Positions 45,169 to 55,858 of a stretch of 64,000 nt of DNA are shown here, piece by piece; position 1 is the first letter of the stretch; each line of letters opens with the position of its first letter. Under the pieces are notes generated by a model. The model searched no databases. It saw only the letters and a program-made list of their open reading frames with translations, and was not told where the DNA came from. The position numbers and the translations under genes were made by a program. This DNA comes from Pararge aegeria (taxonomy: Eukaryota; Arthropoda; Insecta; Lepidoptera; Nymphalidae), in assembly GCF_905163445.1 (NCBI RefSeq), contig NC_053194.1, positions 10,086,921 through 10,150,920 of the forward strand. Reading direction: 5' to 3'.

Positions 45169-45637
45169 GGTTTATTTCGAAATATTATTTATAAGTGAAG
45201 TTTCAAAGAATCCCTTTATTCCGAATGCTGCTGTCCTGATTCGACCACCTTATGTCATCGCTATCTTTTCTAGCCGGTTGTCTGGTGTAAAACTTGTCGT
45301 CTGTTGTATGTGCCCACTGACTTTTCCTGACATCCCATTCATTAATAATTAATAACCTAAATGCGGATTTTAGTTTTACTCCTTTAGGGGAAGATTTGTA
45401 TAAAATATACTTATAAACTGCTGTATATCTTTAAAAGAAATATATATTATATGCCTATATTCTAAATTTCAGGTTTATATATAAAAAAATAGCGTAAAAT
45501 TTCATTCCACCACCCTCAAGGGGGCATTTTCCATACTACTTTATTTATATTTTTATTATTTACAGCTAATAACCTTAATGCTGATTTCCACGTATCTAAC
45601 TTTAAAAACATAGGACTTTGACCAACCCCTTTCAAAT
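45169..45637. other. unassigned DNA
   Basis: The 61-codon plus frame 45167-45352 has no motif. Confidence 0.4.
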
Positions 45638-45922
45638 TTAAACTTTGTAGGCTTTGTAGTTCGTGAGATTTCGTGATGAAACAGTCGGTGACCACTCGTT
45701 TTTATCTAGATAGATAGATATTTTATGGGTATTCAATTCCCAGGTCATGCGGCACAATACCGTGCAATTTGGAGCAGCTCCATGCGATTCGTTTGTAGGC
45801 TTTTGTCCGCCCAATGTAGGGTTCAACAAAGCTGCGTTTTCCTTCGCAGGCCGACCGACATTCCAACGCATTGGGCGTCTATTAATTCTCCGAGCTATAT
45901 TTATATGTATAATCAATACCAA
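45638..45922 (-). mobile_element. possible diverged RTE C-terminal fragment
   Basis: The minus frame reads INIARRINRRPMRWNVGRPA. CTCCGAGCTATAT at 45886 also occurs at 35330 within the RTE fragment, at the equivalent IARR position. The rest of the frame (NPTLGGQKPTNESHG...) does not match what I know of the family. Weak call. Confidence 0.35.
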
Positions 45923-45982
45923 TTTGAAAATTTAGCTAAACGTAGCTGATTTCACATTCGATCACTTAAACATATACAACAC

Positions 45983-46008
45983 AACAACAACAACAACACA
46001 ACAACAAC
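45983..46008. repeat. (CAA)n microsatellite
   Basis: Two runs of CAA units separated by one CA. Confidence 0.9.
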
Positions 46009-46984
46009 AGCTTAGTTTTGTCCACTAATCGCTAACAAAATCGTTTCTTATAAGAAATTTTAACATAATAATAGTATAATCTTACGATCGTATCGTTATC
46101 GTATTAAGTCGATATACGTAAAATACCTAAATGAGAATGCAAACAAGAGACAAGAGCAACAACTCGAATTCAAAATCTTACGCGGAAGGATGAATACAAA
46201 ATGGACAGTAATTGAATACCTAATAATAAATATAATCAGAGGTATGTACTTAATTAAAATACAATAACAATAAGGTACATTCAATGATGATAATTGGAGC
46301 CTAAAATTCAATTATTCTATTATGAACGCGTTCCCTTGAGTGTATTAAACCTCGGCAAGCACTCTGAGAAAATTGAGCGCTACGCAAACATAACCTTTCC
46401 TCAATTTAAATAATCCGTGCATATTCCGACGGCTGAGCTATCGACTTTATAGATAATGTGACGTTTGCCACGTATACCTAATTTAGATTATTGGATTTGA
46501 AACTTCTGAAGAGGATAACATGAAAGTTTAAAAAAAGAAAACAAATTATAAAAACCAATAGCCACTGAGCCGTAGAAGAAAACTTGCTCAGAATATGTGA
46601 AATCAGATGAGGAAATATATTACAGAAAAATAATATTTACAGAACATTTTGATTACTCAACGTCTTCTAAACAGAAGTTACAATGGGTGGCACCTAGCTC
46701 TAAAGACCGATGTTACGACCGATATTACCGCTATGTAAACGACCCAACTCCGAAAAACAGTGACGTGATAATGTTAAGCAAAATAAAATGGCATGCAAAA
46801 TAATTGCTCAGTTTTCATAAGTGCAGTAAAATAGTGAATTGTGAACGGAATTAAAATCTAAGTGTTAATTAATAATATAAATGATATAGTTAATTACTTC
46901 TTTTGAATTACTACTAGTTAAATATCATCAATTTAACATGGCGATAACGTGTAGTCGAAGGTGTTTACACTTACGACAAGTTAT
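46009..46984. other. unassigned DNA
   Basis: Frames 46096-46311 (minus, 71 codons, hydrophobic) and 46597-46803 (plus, 68 codons) lack known motifs. Confidence 0.4.
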
Positions 46985-47193
46985 GAAAACTTAACAATTA
47001 TTCATTGTAAAGTCTACATCTCCTGAGGATGCTCCGGATTCGGAGCGAAACGTGCGTAGAGGGTACATTGCCGAGGATCTGTTTGGTGTGGAGTATACAG
47101 ATTGAAGAAATTATAAATTACACCATACAGATTGCTGTTCGCGGAGTATAGCAAATTAAGCTTAATTTTCATAATATATTATGGATTTCCGCA
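46985..47193 (+). repeat. repeat J, plus copy
   Basis: CATCTCCTGAGGATGCTCCG, GGAGCGAAACGTGCGTAGAG, GGATCTGTTTGGTGTGGAGT and AAGCTTAATTTTCATAATAT are the inverse of 34845-35085. Confidence 0.75.
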
Positions 47194-47751
47194 AAGTTAC
47201 GCCTGCTTTTATCCAATACTTCAGACAAATTTGATTGACCACCGTTAGCAATAAACTATTTATATACTTAACACCGACACGCACGTACGTTATGTACTTC
47301 ACAAAAATAATTACAAATTTCAAAGAAAATTATGTTCTTATAATTCTACTAATTAATCGTTATAATTCGTTAAACGTGGCGCCATTTAAAGTAATAAATC
47401 TGTCTGTATGACACATAACCTTACGAACGCACGTACACTTGGGGTTTGTATGACTGAGTGTAATATAATGAGTGCAATCATTCAGGCGCGTGTAAGCATA
47501 ATACCTTCGAGTACTTTACCCGTGTAATGGTCGTGGTCATGAGAGTGAATGCGAAAACTTGTGATATCCATTTGTATACAACAGGATTAATAAATTGCAA
47601 GATCTCAACGGTCGGAATTGAGTTCTTCGTAATATAGGCATAGAGTTTTCTCGTTTACTAATTCACCTTTATAGTTAAATATATTTTATTTACTACACAT
47701 AATGAAAAGTCTCAGGGAGACTGAATTAAATCCCCTTTATTAATAAAAAGC
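47194..47751. other. unassigned AT-rich DNA
   Basis: Nothing recognised. Confidence 0.45.
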
Positions 47752-48003
47752 ATATGAAAGAGCCTCTAATAATCTAATTATAATAATTTAAAATGACATT
47801 GTGAGATGGTGATAACAAAAAAAAAACACCTGGCTAAGTTTGTTGTGGGCTATTTCTTAGACCAGGACGCGTTTGGAACCCTCGTAGCTTTAGTTTTAAG
47901 TTTACGAATGTCGTTATCGCCATCATCTCACTACCGTGTAATTCTTATGTACGCATCAAAAGTGCCACCAACAATAAAGATATTTTTGACTTTGACTTTG
48001 AAG
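47752..48003 (+). mobile_element. repeat D, best copy
   Basis: ATGAAAGAGCCTCTAATAAT, GACATTGTGAGATGGTGATA, TTGTTGTGGGC, GCGTTTGGAACCCTCGTAGC, TCGCCATCATCTCACTACCG, TACGCATCAAAAGTGCCACC, and tail (TTTGAC)n. The 71-codon frame inside lacks a known motif. The tandem tail marks the 3' end of a retroelement. Confidence 0.75.
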
Positions 48004-48064
48004 TTTTATGTGCGTTTTTAATTTACGTAAGTGATTAAATATACTTACTACTATATATGCTTAC

Positions 48065-48254
48065 TTTTCTTAGTTCTGTGCGTTTTAAGCAATTAAATAC
48101 AGGTGATATTTAACAGTGAAGGTGAACATCATTTGAAAATTTGCATGCAAGAAAATTTTGGAAATTTTCTCGAAGGCATGCCAATCCGCACTGGCCATCG
48201 TGGTAGAACTAAGGGCTAAACCGGGCCAGTAAAGGGTCGATAATGATGACATTT
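48065..48254 (+). mobile_element. SINE-F, 3' half, diverged
   Basis: TGTGCGTTTTAAGCAATTAA, AACAGTGAAGGTGAACATCA, CAATCCGCACTGGCCATCGT and AACCGGGCCAG-like text are in family order. It sits only 60 bp after the repeat D tail. Confidence 0.6.
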
Positions 48255-48591
48255 AATGAAAAAATAACCTCAGAGACAAAAATAAAAAACAACAAAATAT
48301 AATGTAGTTATCCAACTTACGAAACTTATACAATTCAAGTCTGGGAAACGTCATTTTGATGTTGAAAAATATATTCAGTGCTAAGCCAACTGCCAATATA
48401 GCACGTAGTTTTTTCGCCTTCTCGCCGCATGCTACGACCGCCGTTTTGGATTTATAACAAGTAAGATATATTCTCTGCTATTACTTTATATAAGCTTTAT
48501 TTGTTGCTACTATAAAAATAAATGCAATTTAAACAAACATCAGCAAAACGTTGTTCTTCAGTTTCCTATAATAACAAACAGAATATCGTTG

Positions 48592-48877
48592 ATAATAAAT
48601 AAATAAATATTAAATAATAATAAATATACAACGACAATCACACATCGCCATCTAGCCCGAAAGTAAACGTAGCTTGCGTTTTGGGTACTAAGATGACTGA
48701 TGAATATTTTTATGAATAAAATACATAAATACTTATAATATACATAAAAACTGGGTGTTTATAACACTGAAAACATTTATGCTCATCACACAAACATTTT
48801 CCAGTAGTGGGAATCGAACCCACGGCCTTGAGCTCAGAAAGCCTGTTTGCTACAAACTGCGCCAATCGGCCGTCAAG
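48592..48877 (-). mobile_element. SINE-B, full length
   Basis: Complement order: TACAACGACAATCACACATC, GCCATCTAGCCC, GATGAATATTTTTATGAAT, TTTCCAGTAGTGGGAATCGA (B box) and CAAACTGCGCCAATCGGCCG (A box). Intact head. Confidence 0.9.
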
Positions 48878-49236
48878 TTGACCAATGTGGCCTCAAACTA
48901 AACTACAGTTAATCTTTTCTTACTTTCCCGTTTTATGAATTAACTGATTATCATTATGTCCCTTATGTACCCATCCAATCAGTTCCTACGAAAATTTTAT
49001 CATCAGCGTTTCTGATATGAGCAGCCAAGGTATAAAATGCTTTTCAACCGTCTGTGTTTCTGATACGTTAAAGGTAGTTTGGATATTTACAAGGTAAGTG
49101 AGAATCTAAACCCCAGTACCAGGAAGTTCCTGCTTAACCATCTGCGCAGGTTAATTACACTTGAATAACCCTATGAGCCAGGGAAAATCACCTCTTCTAT
49201 TACAAAGCAGTGCTGTATCTAGCTGTAGGATATTAA
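48878..49236. other. unassigned DNA
   Basis: Nothing recognised. Confidence 0.45.
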
Positions 49237-49560
49237 TATCACCATCATCATATAAACCCATTACCGGCCCACTAAAAGGCACGGGTTTCCACCCACAATG
49301 AGAAGGGGTTAAGGTACGAGTAGTTCTCTAAGCTGGCCTAGTATGGATTAGTGGACTCCACACAACTTTGAGAACATTATGGAGAACTATCAGGCATGCA
49401 GGTTTCCTCACGATGTTTTCCTTCACCGTTGAAACAAGTGATATTTAATTTGCTTAAAACGCACGTAACTTAGAAAAGTTAGAGGTGTGTGCTGGAATTC
49501 GAATTCACCCTCTCTAAAATTAAGTCGAAGTCCTACCCACTGGACTACCACTCCTTCGGA
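49237..49560 (-). mobile_element. SINE-F, full length
   Basis: ATCACCATCATCATATAAAC, CCATTACCGGCCCACTA, AACATTATGGAGAACTATCA, CACGATGTTTTCCTTCACCG, GTGTGCTGGAATTCGAATTC (B box complement) and CCTACCCACTGGACTACCAC (A box complement). Best-preserved copy of this family here. Confidence 0.85.
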
Positions 49561-50337
49561 TATTAATAATCTGAGAATAATGTTGTAACAGACCCTTAAT
49601 TTATTAGGATAGGCATATTTAATATAGCCTAGGATAGTATAGGATTTCTGTATAAAAAAACAAAAACAACAAACTATCCATTTAAAGTTGACTCAACCAC
49701 ATATGAAATACTCCCAAGCTACGTTTCACTCTATTTGAAACAGCAAACCTTGTATACATTGCCCTGACAAACAGAAGTCACATCTTATTTGATTTTACAT
49801 TATGCCAGTTGCCACCGCATTTTGTCGGCAGGTATATTCACTTGGTGTATGGAAAGCTTTCCTCCAGAGAATATTCTGTATATTGGCGCACTTCCATATC
49901 AATAAAGGCAATTTATATTGGTATTTCAAACGTAGTTGCTAGTGGGAGATCAATCGGTTATGTACTTACATTTGTAAACTATTTTTAAAGTGTTTTCCTG
50001 AAGCTAGTTCGGCTGCTTCCTCGTGGAACTACTACGTTGGAATAAACAGTATGTTGGAAAGTACAGTTCTTCGTAAAGTGACGTCGTTTTTTGATAAAAA
50101 AATGAGAACTCCAACTAGTTAATATAATAAATGAGAAGGTATACGCTACTTTTGTTTTATACTTTGATTCAAATAATTACTATGGGCAGTTATTTCTAAA
50201 TTACAGACAAAAATACTTCGATTCAATTTATTTGTACCGATTTTCTTATTATAAATACGTACCCTAATTGCAAACAATTTAGGGTTTTTATGTATGGAAC
50301 AGTTTAGGTTTATTGTAGAATATGATAATGAACACGA
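49561..50337. other. unassigned DNA
   Basis: Nothing recognised; the 84-codon minus frame 50146-50400 starts inside the next SINE. Confidence 0.4.
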
Positions 50338-50430
50338 AGTAATAGCCCAGTGGGTAGGACATCGACTTCTCTTTCGGGGGGGCGAGTTCGAATCACGCAC
50401 CTATAAGTTATGTGCATTTTAAGAAAAATC
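50338..50430 (+). mobile_element. SINE-F head (5' part of a split copy)
   Basis: AATAGCCCAGTGGGTAGGAC (A box), GGGCGAGTTCGAATCACGCA (B box) and TATAAGTTATGTGCATTTTA, then the copy stops. The 3' part resumes at 50934. Confidence 0.75.
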
Positions 50431-50679
50431 CTATTATAATATTAAGGATTACTTAAACGATAAAAACTTGGGTGTGAATTGCTCTTGATTCATAGCTTAA
50501 TATGAATTTACTGTGTGTACGGGAGCTATGGCGATACGCTCGACCGTAACAATAGGAAGATCTTCCTCCGAGCGGATGATCGTGCTCGGGGACCGAGGTC
50601 CGAATATTCATTTTTGGAAGTTGTATATATAGGCATTCTTCGTGAATACTTCGCTAGGATGCAGGATTTTTTGTGGCGC
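50431..50679. other. sequence inside the split SINE-F
   Basis: Includes the palindrome AGGAAGATCTTCCT at 50556 and a G+C-richer patch. Probably the 5' part of the inserted repeat D, but not proven. Confidence 0.4.
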
Positions 50680-50922
50680 CATCTAGTTTTGTAAAGTGGA
50701 GACCGCTACACTATGAGATGGTGATAACAAAAAAAAATTGTCGGCTAAGTTTGTTGTGGGCTCTTCTTAGACCAGGGCGCGTTTGGAACCTTCGTAGCTT
50801 TAGGTTAAGGTTGGCGAACGAAGTTATCACCATCCCCTCACTATTATGTAAACATATATGTATCATAAGTGCCTGTGATGACTACCTGGCCTACATGAAA
50901 AGAAAATTTGAATTTGAATTTA
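50680..50922 (+). mobile_element. repeat D inserted in SINE-F
   Basis: TATGAGATGGTGATAACAAA, TTTGTTGTGGGCTCTTCTTA, GGGCGCGTTTGGAACCTTCG and a (TTTGAA)n tail. The 93-codon frame is incidental. Confidence 0.75.
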
Positions 50923-50933
50923 AGGAATTAAAA

Positions 50934-51068
50934 TATCACTTGCTTCAACGGTGAAGGAAAACATCGTGAAGAAACCTGCATACCTGAGAGTTCTCCATAA
51001 CGTTCTCAAAGGCGTGTGAAGTCCACCAATCCACTTGGGCCTTCTCATTATGTGGTCCGGTAAAGAAT
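50934..51068 (+). mobile_element. SINE-F body (3' part of the split copy)
   Basis: ATCACTTGCTTCAACGGTGA, AGAGTTCTCCATAACGTTCT, CCACCAATCCACTTGGGCC. Continues the order of the head at 50338. Confidence 0.75.
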
Positions 51069-51639
51069 GTCAAAATTCTTGAAGCTCATACTAAAATTAC
51101 ATAAAAACTAAGAAATGTAATAGAGAATTTATATTACTTTGTTCAACTTGGCACACAATGTGTCCTTTAAGTTTAAATAGCTGTTTACTTGTTTACTATT
51201 GTAATGCTATTTGTTTGCTAAGAAGCTTTGGCCAACTACAAATTTCAACGGGTAAAGCCAATCCAATGTATACATAAAGCTTAGGGTCGATTGGACACTT
51301 CGGTGGAAGAACTAACTGCACAATGTTCACATCGCTTATATAAATAAACAAACATTCTTGATACAATATAATACTTGTAGCTTAAATATCAAGTTAGAAG
51401 AAGTTACTTGAATTTTCGTCGAAGATTGTCCGACTAGTTAGGTTTCTCTACATAGTATAAAACAAAGTCACTTTCCGCGTCAGTCTGTTTATCCGCTAAC
51501 TCCTCATCTAAGCAACTAACTTTAATGCAGCATCCACTATCATTTACTTCACATTTATATAAACATAAAAAATAATATATTGCAGCTTTAATAACTTAGT
51601 AAACCTACCAGCTAAAAAGGGTGAAATATTTTTTTTATT
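51069..51639. other. unassigned AT-rich DNA
   Basis: Nothing recognised. Confidence 0.45.
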
Positions 51640-51827
51640 AAAAAGAACCGATTTCTTAAATCAACTAAAAAGCAAGAAATAAATATTTACTGCAACATTT
51701 TTAAGTCTGTGCCAAGCAAAATGTAAAAAAATATTAGGTACTTTCCTTACTACATTTTACTTAGCACAGACCAAAAAATTATGCAGATAATTTTATTTCT
51801 TGCTGTTTACAAAGTCGGTTCTTTTTT
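51640..51827. mobile_element. fold-back element (MITE-like) with about 85-bp inverted arms
   Basis: AAAAAGAACCGATTTCTTAA ... AGCAAGAAATAAA ... AAGTCTGTGCCAAGCAAAAT on the left is matched in inverse order by TTACTTAGCACAGACC ... TTTATTTCTTGCT ... AAGTCGGTTCTTTTT on the right. Roughly four-fifths of positions agree. The central spacer is about ten bases. Long-armed hairpins of this size are typical of small non-autonomous DNA transposons. No target duplication was resolved. Confidence 0.8.
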
Positions 51828-52186
51828 GTAAAACATTTTTTTCCAAATAAATTTCCTTAGCTATTCCAATGTGATGAGAGTTTCCGATGGAATACTGGAA
51901 TATATAACTAGAAGCGAAAAACTATTGCAACCATATTTGCCGCATTCGTGGTTATTACGCATATATTGCCTTGAATTATTGCCGCCATTACATTACAGTA
52001 ATTCAGGCCCAAGCAAATTTTGCATTAATTGTTTCATGTGTAACGTAACGGACAGATTTATTACCGTTCAAGCGTGACGAATGATTCCGTTTTATGAGTA
52101 CGAAGAGATAAGAGTTCAAACACTATTAGATCAACATCTATAATCTATATACAGTACAGTATTACAAAATATACTTCAGTATTTTT
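51828..52186. other. unassigned; 68-codon plus frame
   Basis: 51871-52077 (MMRVSDGILEYITRSEKLLQ...) lacks a known motif. Confidence 0.35.
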
Positions 52187-52428
52187 GAAGTTATACTTCT
52201 TTTGGCGCGATGGAGAAAAATGATGAGAGTGAATTTTTACGATGCGCGCGCACACCGACACCCGAATTCTACATCGTAAAGTTAGTTCGTAAGTGAATAA
52301 ATAAAAATTTATTACGTTAATAAAACCTTTTTTATGTAAATAAATCTTTTTAATTAATTTTAATATTTATCGTTAATCACTACTGCATTTTAGTTATTTT
52401 TTTCCATACGCCAAAGAAGTATAACTTC
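52187..52428. mobile_element. 242-bp MITE with 20-bp terminal inverted repeats
   Basis: Left GAAGTTATACTTCTTTTGGC and right (complement) GAAGTTATACTTCTTTGGCG match except for one T. The interior contains GATGAGAGTGAATTTTTACG and GCGCGCGCACACCGACACC. I have a general memory of this terminus being common in Lepidoptera. The target duplication is not clear (left flank TATTTTT, right flank TAACGCG). Confidence 0.8.
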
Positions 52429-52464
52429 TAACGCGAGTACATAAGTACACACACTCTTTTTTTT

Positions 52465-52702
52465 ATCACACTGCAAGTTAACCCTTGTCTGCAAACTCAC
52501 CTGGTGGTATGTGATGATGGAGTCTAACATGGTAGCGTGCTTACCTGTTAGGGAGTATGGCAGTTATATCGCACCGACCGCTCGGTTTCTACGCGACATC
52601 ATACTGTAACGCGGTATGTCTTTGTCGATAGGGTGGTAACTAGCCACGGTGAAAGCCTCCCACCAAACTACACGAGAGAATATTCAGAAATATATATTCG
52701 TT
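52465..52702 (-). mobile_element. SINE-A without head
   Basis: CTGCAAGTTAACCCTTGTCT, AACTCACCTGGTGGTATGTG, TCGGTTTCTACGCGACATCA and TAACTAGCCACGGTGAAAGC. The B-box end is missing. Confidence 0.8.
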
Positions 52703-52747
52703 ACGACGAGAGAATAATCGTTAATGATTGAGGAGTTCTTCCGACAC

Positions 52748-52880
52748 TTAACCCTCAGCTCCTTTATTGTGACGTGTTTAAATTTCTCACCTATCCTTGG
52801 TCTTCATCACCAGTTTGACGTGACTAACTTTATCTGATTACTTTCAGTAAAAACTATGGCAGTTGTTTGCTTAGGTTTTC
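52748..52880. repeat. repeat K, start
   Basis: CTCAGCTCCTTTATTGTGAC matches the start of repeat K at 39026. The rest of K resumes near 53440. Confidence 0.5.
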
Positions 52881-53439
52881 GGTTTCACAGATAAGTCTCA
52901 GAGACATTACATAATGTACCTCTAAAGCTTGCGAAGTGTTATTTCGGTTTTCATTTACACGTTGTATATCGGTATTCGAATTAACGTGAATTATGTTGTC
53001 AACCACGATAGCGGAAATAATAGAAGATCAAACTCTAGTCATTTTCGAATTAGAAGCGTGGTTTTGTTACGGTACGGTCGGTAGCAACTTTTCAACTCAT
53101 TTCGGCTGGGGCCAATGAGCATTCGTGTACAACCGTAGGCTCGGGAAGCGAGCTCTGCCATTGGCTAGACCAGATTGCGAATGAGAAAGATATTATACGA
53201 ATAGAGTGAAATTAATTTGAATGATTGATAAAATTTGAATATATACGCGGAGCATACAGAATTACTAGTATAAATACTAATAATACAATAACAGTATATA
53301 TACAAATTATACTATCTATAATACTAATATTTGAATTTAATAATTACTAGTATTACTAGTAGTCTACCTAGAACTACATAGTAGTCTGTCAAACCATTTT
53401 TGTCCCCTTTTTTCGAAGTCATCGAAAAAGGTATCGTCG
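52881..53439. other. unidentified insertion-like stretch
   Basis: Contains a G+C-richer patch (GGCTGGGGCCAATGAGCATT, GCTCGGGAAGCGAGC hairpin at 53133, CCATTGGCTAGACCAGATTG) and an ACTAGTA-rich stretch near 53340. May be an insertion in repeat K. Confidence 0.35.
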
Positions 53440-53735
53440 ATAATTTAAGCTGGATCATAAAATTTCCATTCTAAATTCATTGCCGTTTTATTTCAAGGCT
53501 CAAGTTACATTAAAAATACTCAAATCGCTATAGAAGAGTTCCCTCCATTTTATCCAGAATGCCTCCATAAGATCTTCACCAAATTAAAATGGGACCACCA
53601 GGTCAAAAGAAAAAAGGATAATCAAAATCGGTATATAATTGGCGGAGTAATCGCGTGACAAATGTACAAAAAAAAAAAGAATACAGTCGAATTGAGAACC
53701 TCCACCTTTGTTTTTAAGTCGGTTGAAAATGGGAA
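53440..53735. repeat. repeat K, body and end
   Basis: CAAGTTACATTAAAAATACT, CAAATCGCTATAGAAGAGTT, AAGATCTTCACCAAATTAAA, AATTGAGAACCTCCACC and AAGTCGGTTGAAAATGG, as in 39022-39362. Confidence 0.7.
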
Positions 53736-55394
53736 CCTTCAGCCAGTCAGTCAGTCTTTGTTTTTCTCCCTATTCGTCTTTATTTTCCTAACTGTGTAAA
53801 AATGTAGAAATAAAGAGTTTAAATTGAAAAAATAAAACCTTACTAAAACATTTTGTTTGCTCTCGTGTTTAGCATTATAACATTAAAAATACCTATACCC
53901 AGATGTACTGTATGACCAGATGACTCAGATTGACAGATTAATAAATTAGTTTATACTTAAGTGTTAAATTTAGTGGTCTTACGTTACCGATTCTGCAATA
54001 TAGGAGCGCCCAACATATAAAGAGTATTACCTCGATTAATTTCTGAAAAGTTTCGGAAATAGTTGGGGGGGGGGGGGGGGTAATGCTTTCAGTAATCTAT
54101 ATATCTCTGCTAACGGACTCTGGCAAGTTAATGAACCGCATTCATAGAAGCGAAGAGCAACATTTGAATCTTAACATTCATGACATTACCTTCGGAAGCG
54201 GGATGTTATGTACTCGTATTTGCAGATACATTAGAACGGGGGGTTATTTTTTTTGTTTTTGTTAATATGGCGAAATACTCACACTTTTAACTATTCTATT
54301 AATCACGTTTCTACTATTAGATTCACTAGTATTTAATAATTCATTGAAAGAAATATCATAATAGGCACTAAAGAGATAAATCAACTATTTCTGTTCGCTT
54401 TCAGAAAAAAAACAGGGGCTAAGGAATGCATCTCTTGATCAATTTGTTTAATGTACTGTTTTTGGAAATCGCTTTATCGCTTAGCAAAAAGTCGAAGGGA
54501 AAGTGGAATGATCGTGGGAACAAAGGCACATGTTTCAGGGAGATTAAAACTGCTTATCTCGGATTACACGTTTTCACTTTTGCAAATATAAAAATGAAAG
54601 TATATGTACCTACTTAATATACGTCACCTTTGAATCGAGTTTTTTAAATATTTTATTAACAAATGGGTATTATACTTTTACAATATATAAAGTTACTGTT
54701 TTTAAATAAAATGAAGTCAACTTTACTATGAATATACTTTATTTCATAGAGATAAACCTGTCGGTCGCTTAATCGATCGATTGCACGTAGGTATTTAAAA
54801 GTTTATCAAACTCTATAATACGACAAAGTTTAACAAATGCGGATAGCATGTTCAAACTAAAGATCACGAGGCTTCGAAAAAGGATCATTTTTAAAAAAAT
54901 TGGTATTGGATTTATCTGTTAAATATTCTCAGCCCCAGACAAATAGTCATTGCTTAGCGTCAGTCGAAAGTATTAATTCGCAAGGAACTTGTGACATACC
55001 TAAGCACTGTAAAGCACTGTCACTCGTCTAGACTTAAATAATCAGGCTTTGCTTAGCACAAACATAGTTCAAGTCAAAGTACACTTTTCCTTCAATTTTT
55101 GGATGCGTTTACAACATACTAAATTGCTAAACAACCTAAATAAACAGAAATTAATGTATTTCTTTGTTCATTTTAATTTTTAATGAATATTATTGAATCT
55201 CATGTTAAAATAATAACACTTATAGACATTGTTTTTTAAAAAATAATGTCGTTCAAAATTTTAACATTATATTAAAATGAAACGCTATCTATGATTTCGA
55301 CTGGCGACTTCGAAATTTTACGTGTGTTAATGTTATTGAAGCTTTTTGTGCTGTCCGATCAATGAATGTGTGATTCTGACGTTGTCTGAGTTGA
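53736..55394. other. unassigned; G16 tract
   Basis: See 54065-54080. Frames at 54083-54265 and 54426-54617 have no motif. Confidence 0.45.
54065..54080. repeat. homopolymer of 16 G
   Basis: AGTT followed by 16 consecutive G then TAATG. Rare in AT-rich DNA; it may form a G-quadruplex or be a sequencing-error hotspot. Confidence 0.9.
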
Positions 55395-55590
55395 CAATTA
55401 TATAGGAAAGCAACCTGCAACGTGCCGCCCTGTGTCTACAAACCTGAGGCGTTGGTATTAACCCTCATGTACCTGTAATTACACTGGCATCCTCACCCTT
55501 CAGATCGGAACACAGCATTGTAAAGATGCTGCTAAGCGGCAGAAACAAACATGGCGGTAGTACTCCCCCGGACGAGCTACTCTACTACTA
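55395..55590 (+). repeat. dispersed repeat G, plus copy
   Basis: ACAAACCTGAGGCGTTGGTA, ACCTGTAATTACACTGGCAT, CGGAACACAGCATTGTAAAG, ATGCTGCTAAGCGGCAGAAA. Clearest G copy. Confidence 0.7.
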
Positions 55591-55604
55591 CTAGAATTAT
55601 TTAT

Positions 55605-55745
55605 CTTTATATTATAAGTACCTATTTATGTATATTATTCATAAACTAATCATCAGCTATCATACTACCCATAACACAAGCTACGCTTACTTTGGGGCTG
55701 GATACCGATGTGTGTATTGTCGTTATTTATATTATATTATTTTTT
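55605..55745 (+). mobile_element. SINE-B, 3' half
   Basis: TATGTATATTATTCATAAAC, ACCCATAACACAAGCTACGC and TTACTTTGGGGCTGGATACC, GATGTGTGTATTGTCG. 5'-truncated, lacking both pol III boxes. Confidence 0.75.
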
Positions 55746-55761
55746 ATCATCTGTGTGGTTT

Positions 55762-55858
55762 TAGGAACTGTGCCTCGCTTCGGTGGTTTCGAGGACGTTT
55801 TAGATTTTATTTAGTTTTAAATAGTTTATTTTAGGTTATATTTATAAAACAATTATTT
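55762..55858 (+). mobile_element. retrotransposon 3' end matching 31.8-31.9 kb
   Basis: TTAGGAACTGTGCCTCGCTT, CGGTGGTTTCGAGGACGTTT and TTTAGTTTTAAATAGTTTA match 31816-31915 with only a few changes. Encodes just the last few residues and the 3' UTR. Confidence 0.8.

Noticed and set aside
45638..45922. Host gene of 94 codons (minus)
   Set aside because: The IARR start and shared CTCCGAGCTATAT point to an RTE remnant; kept only as a weak mobile-element call.
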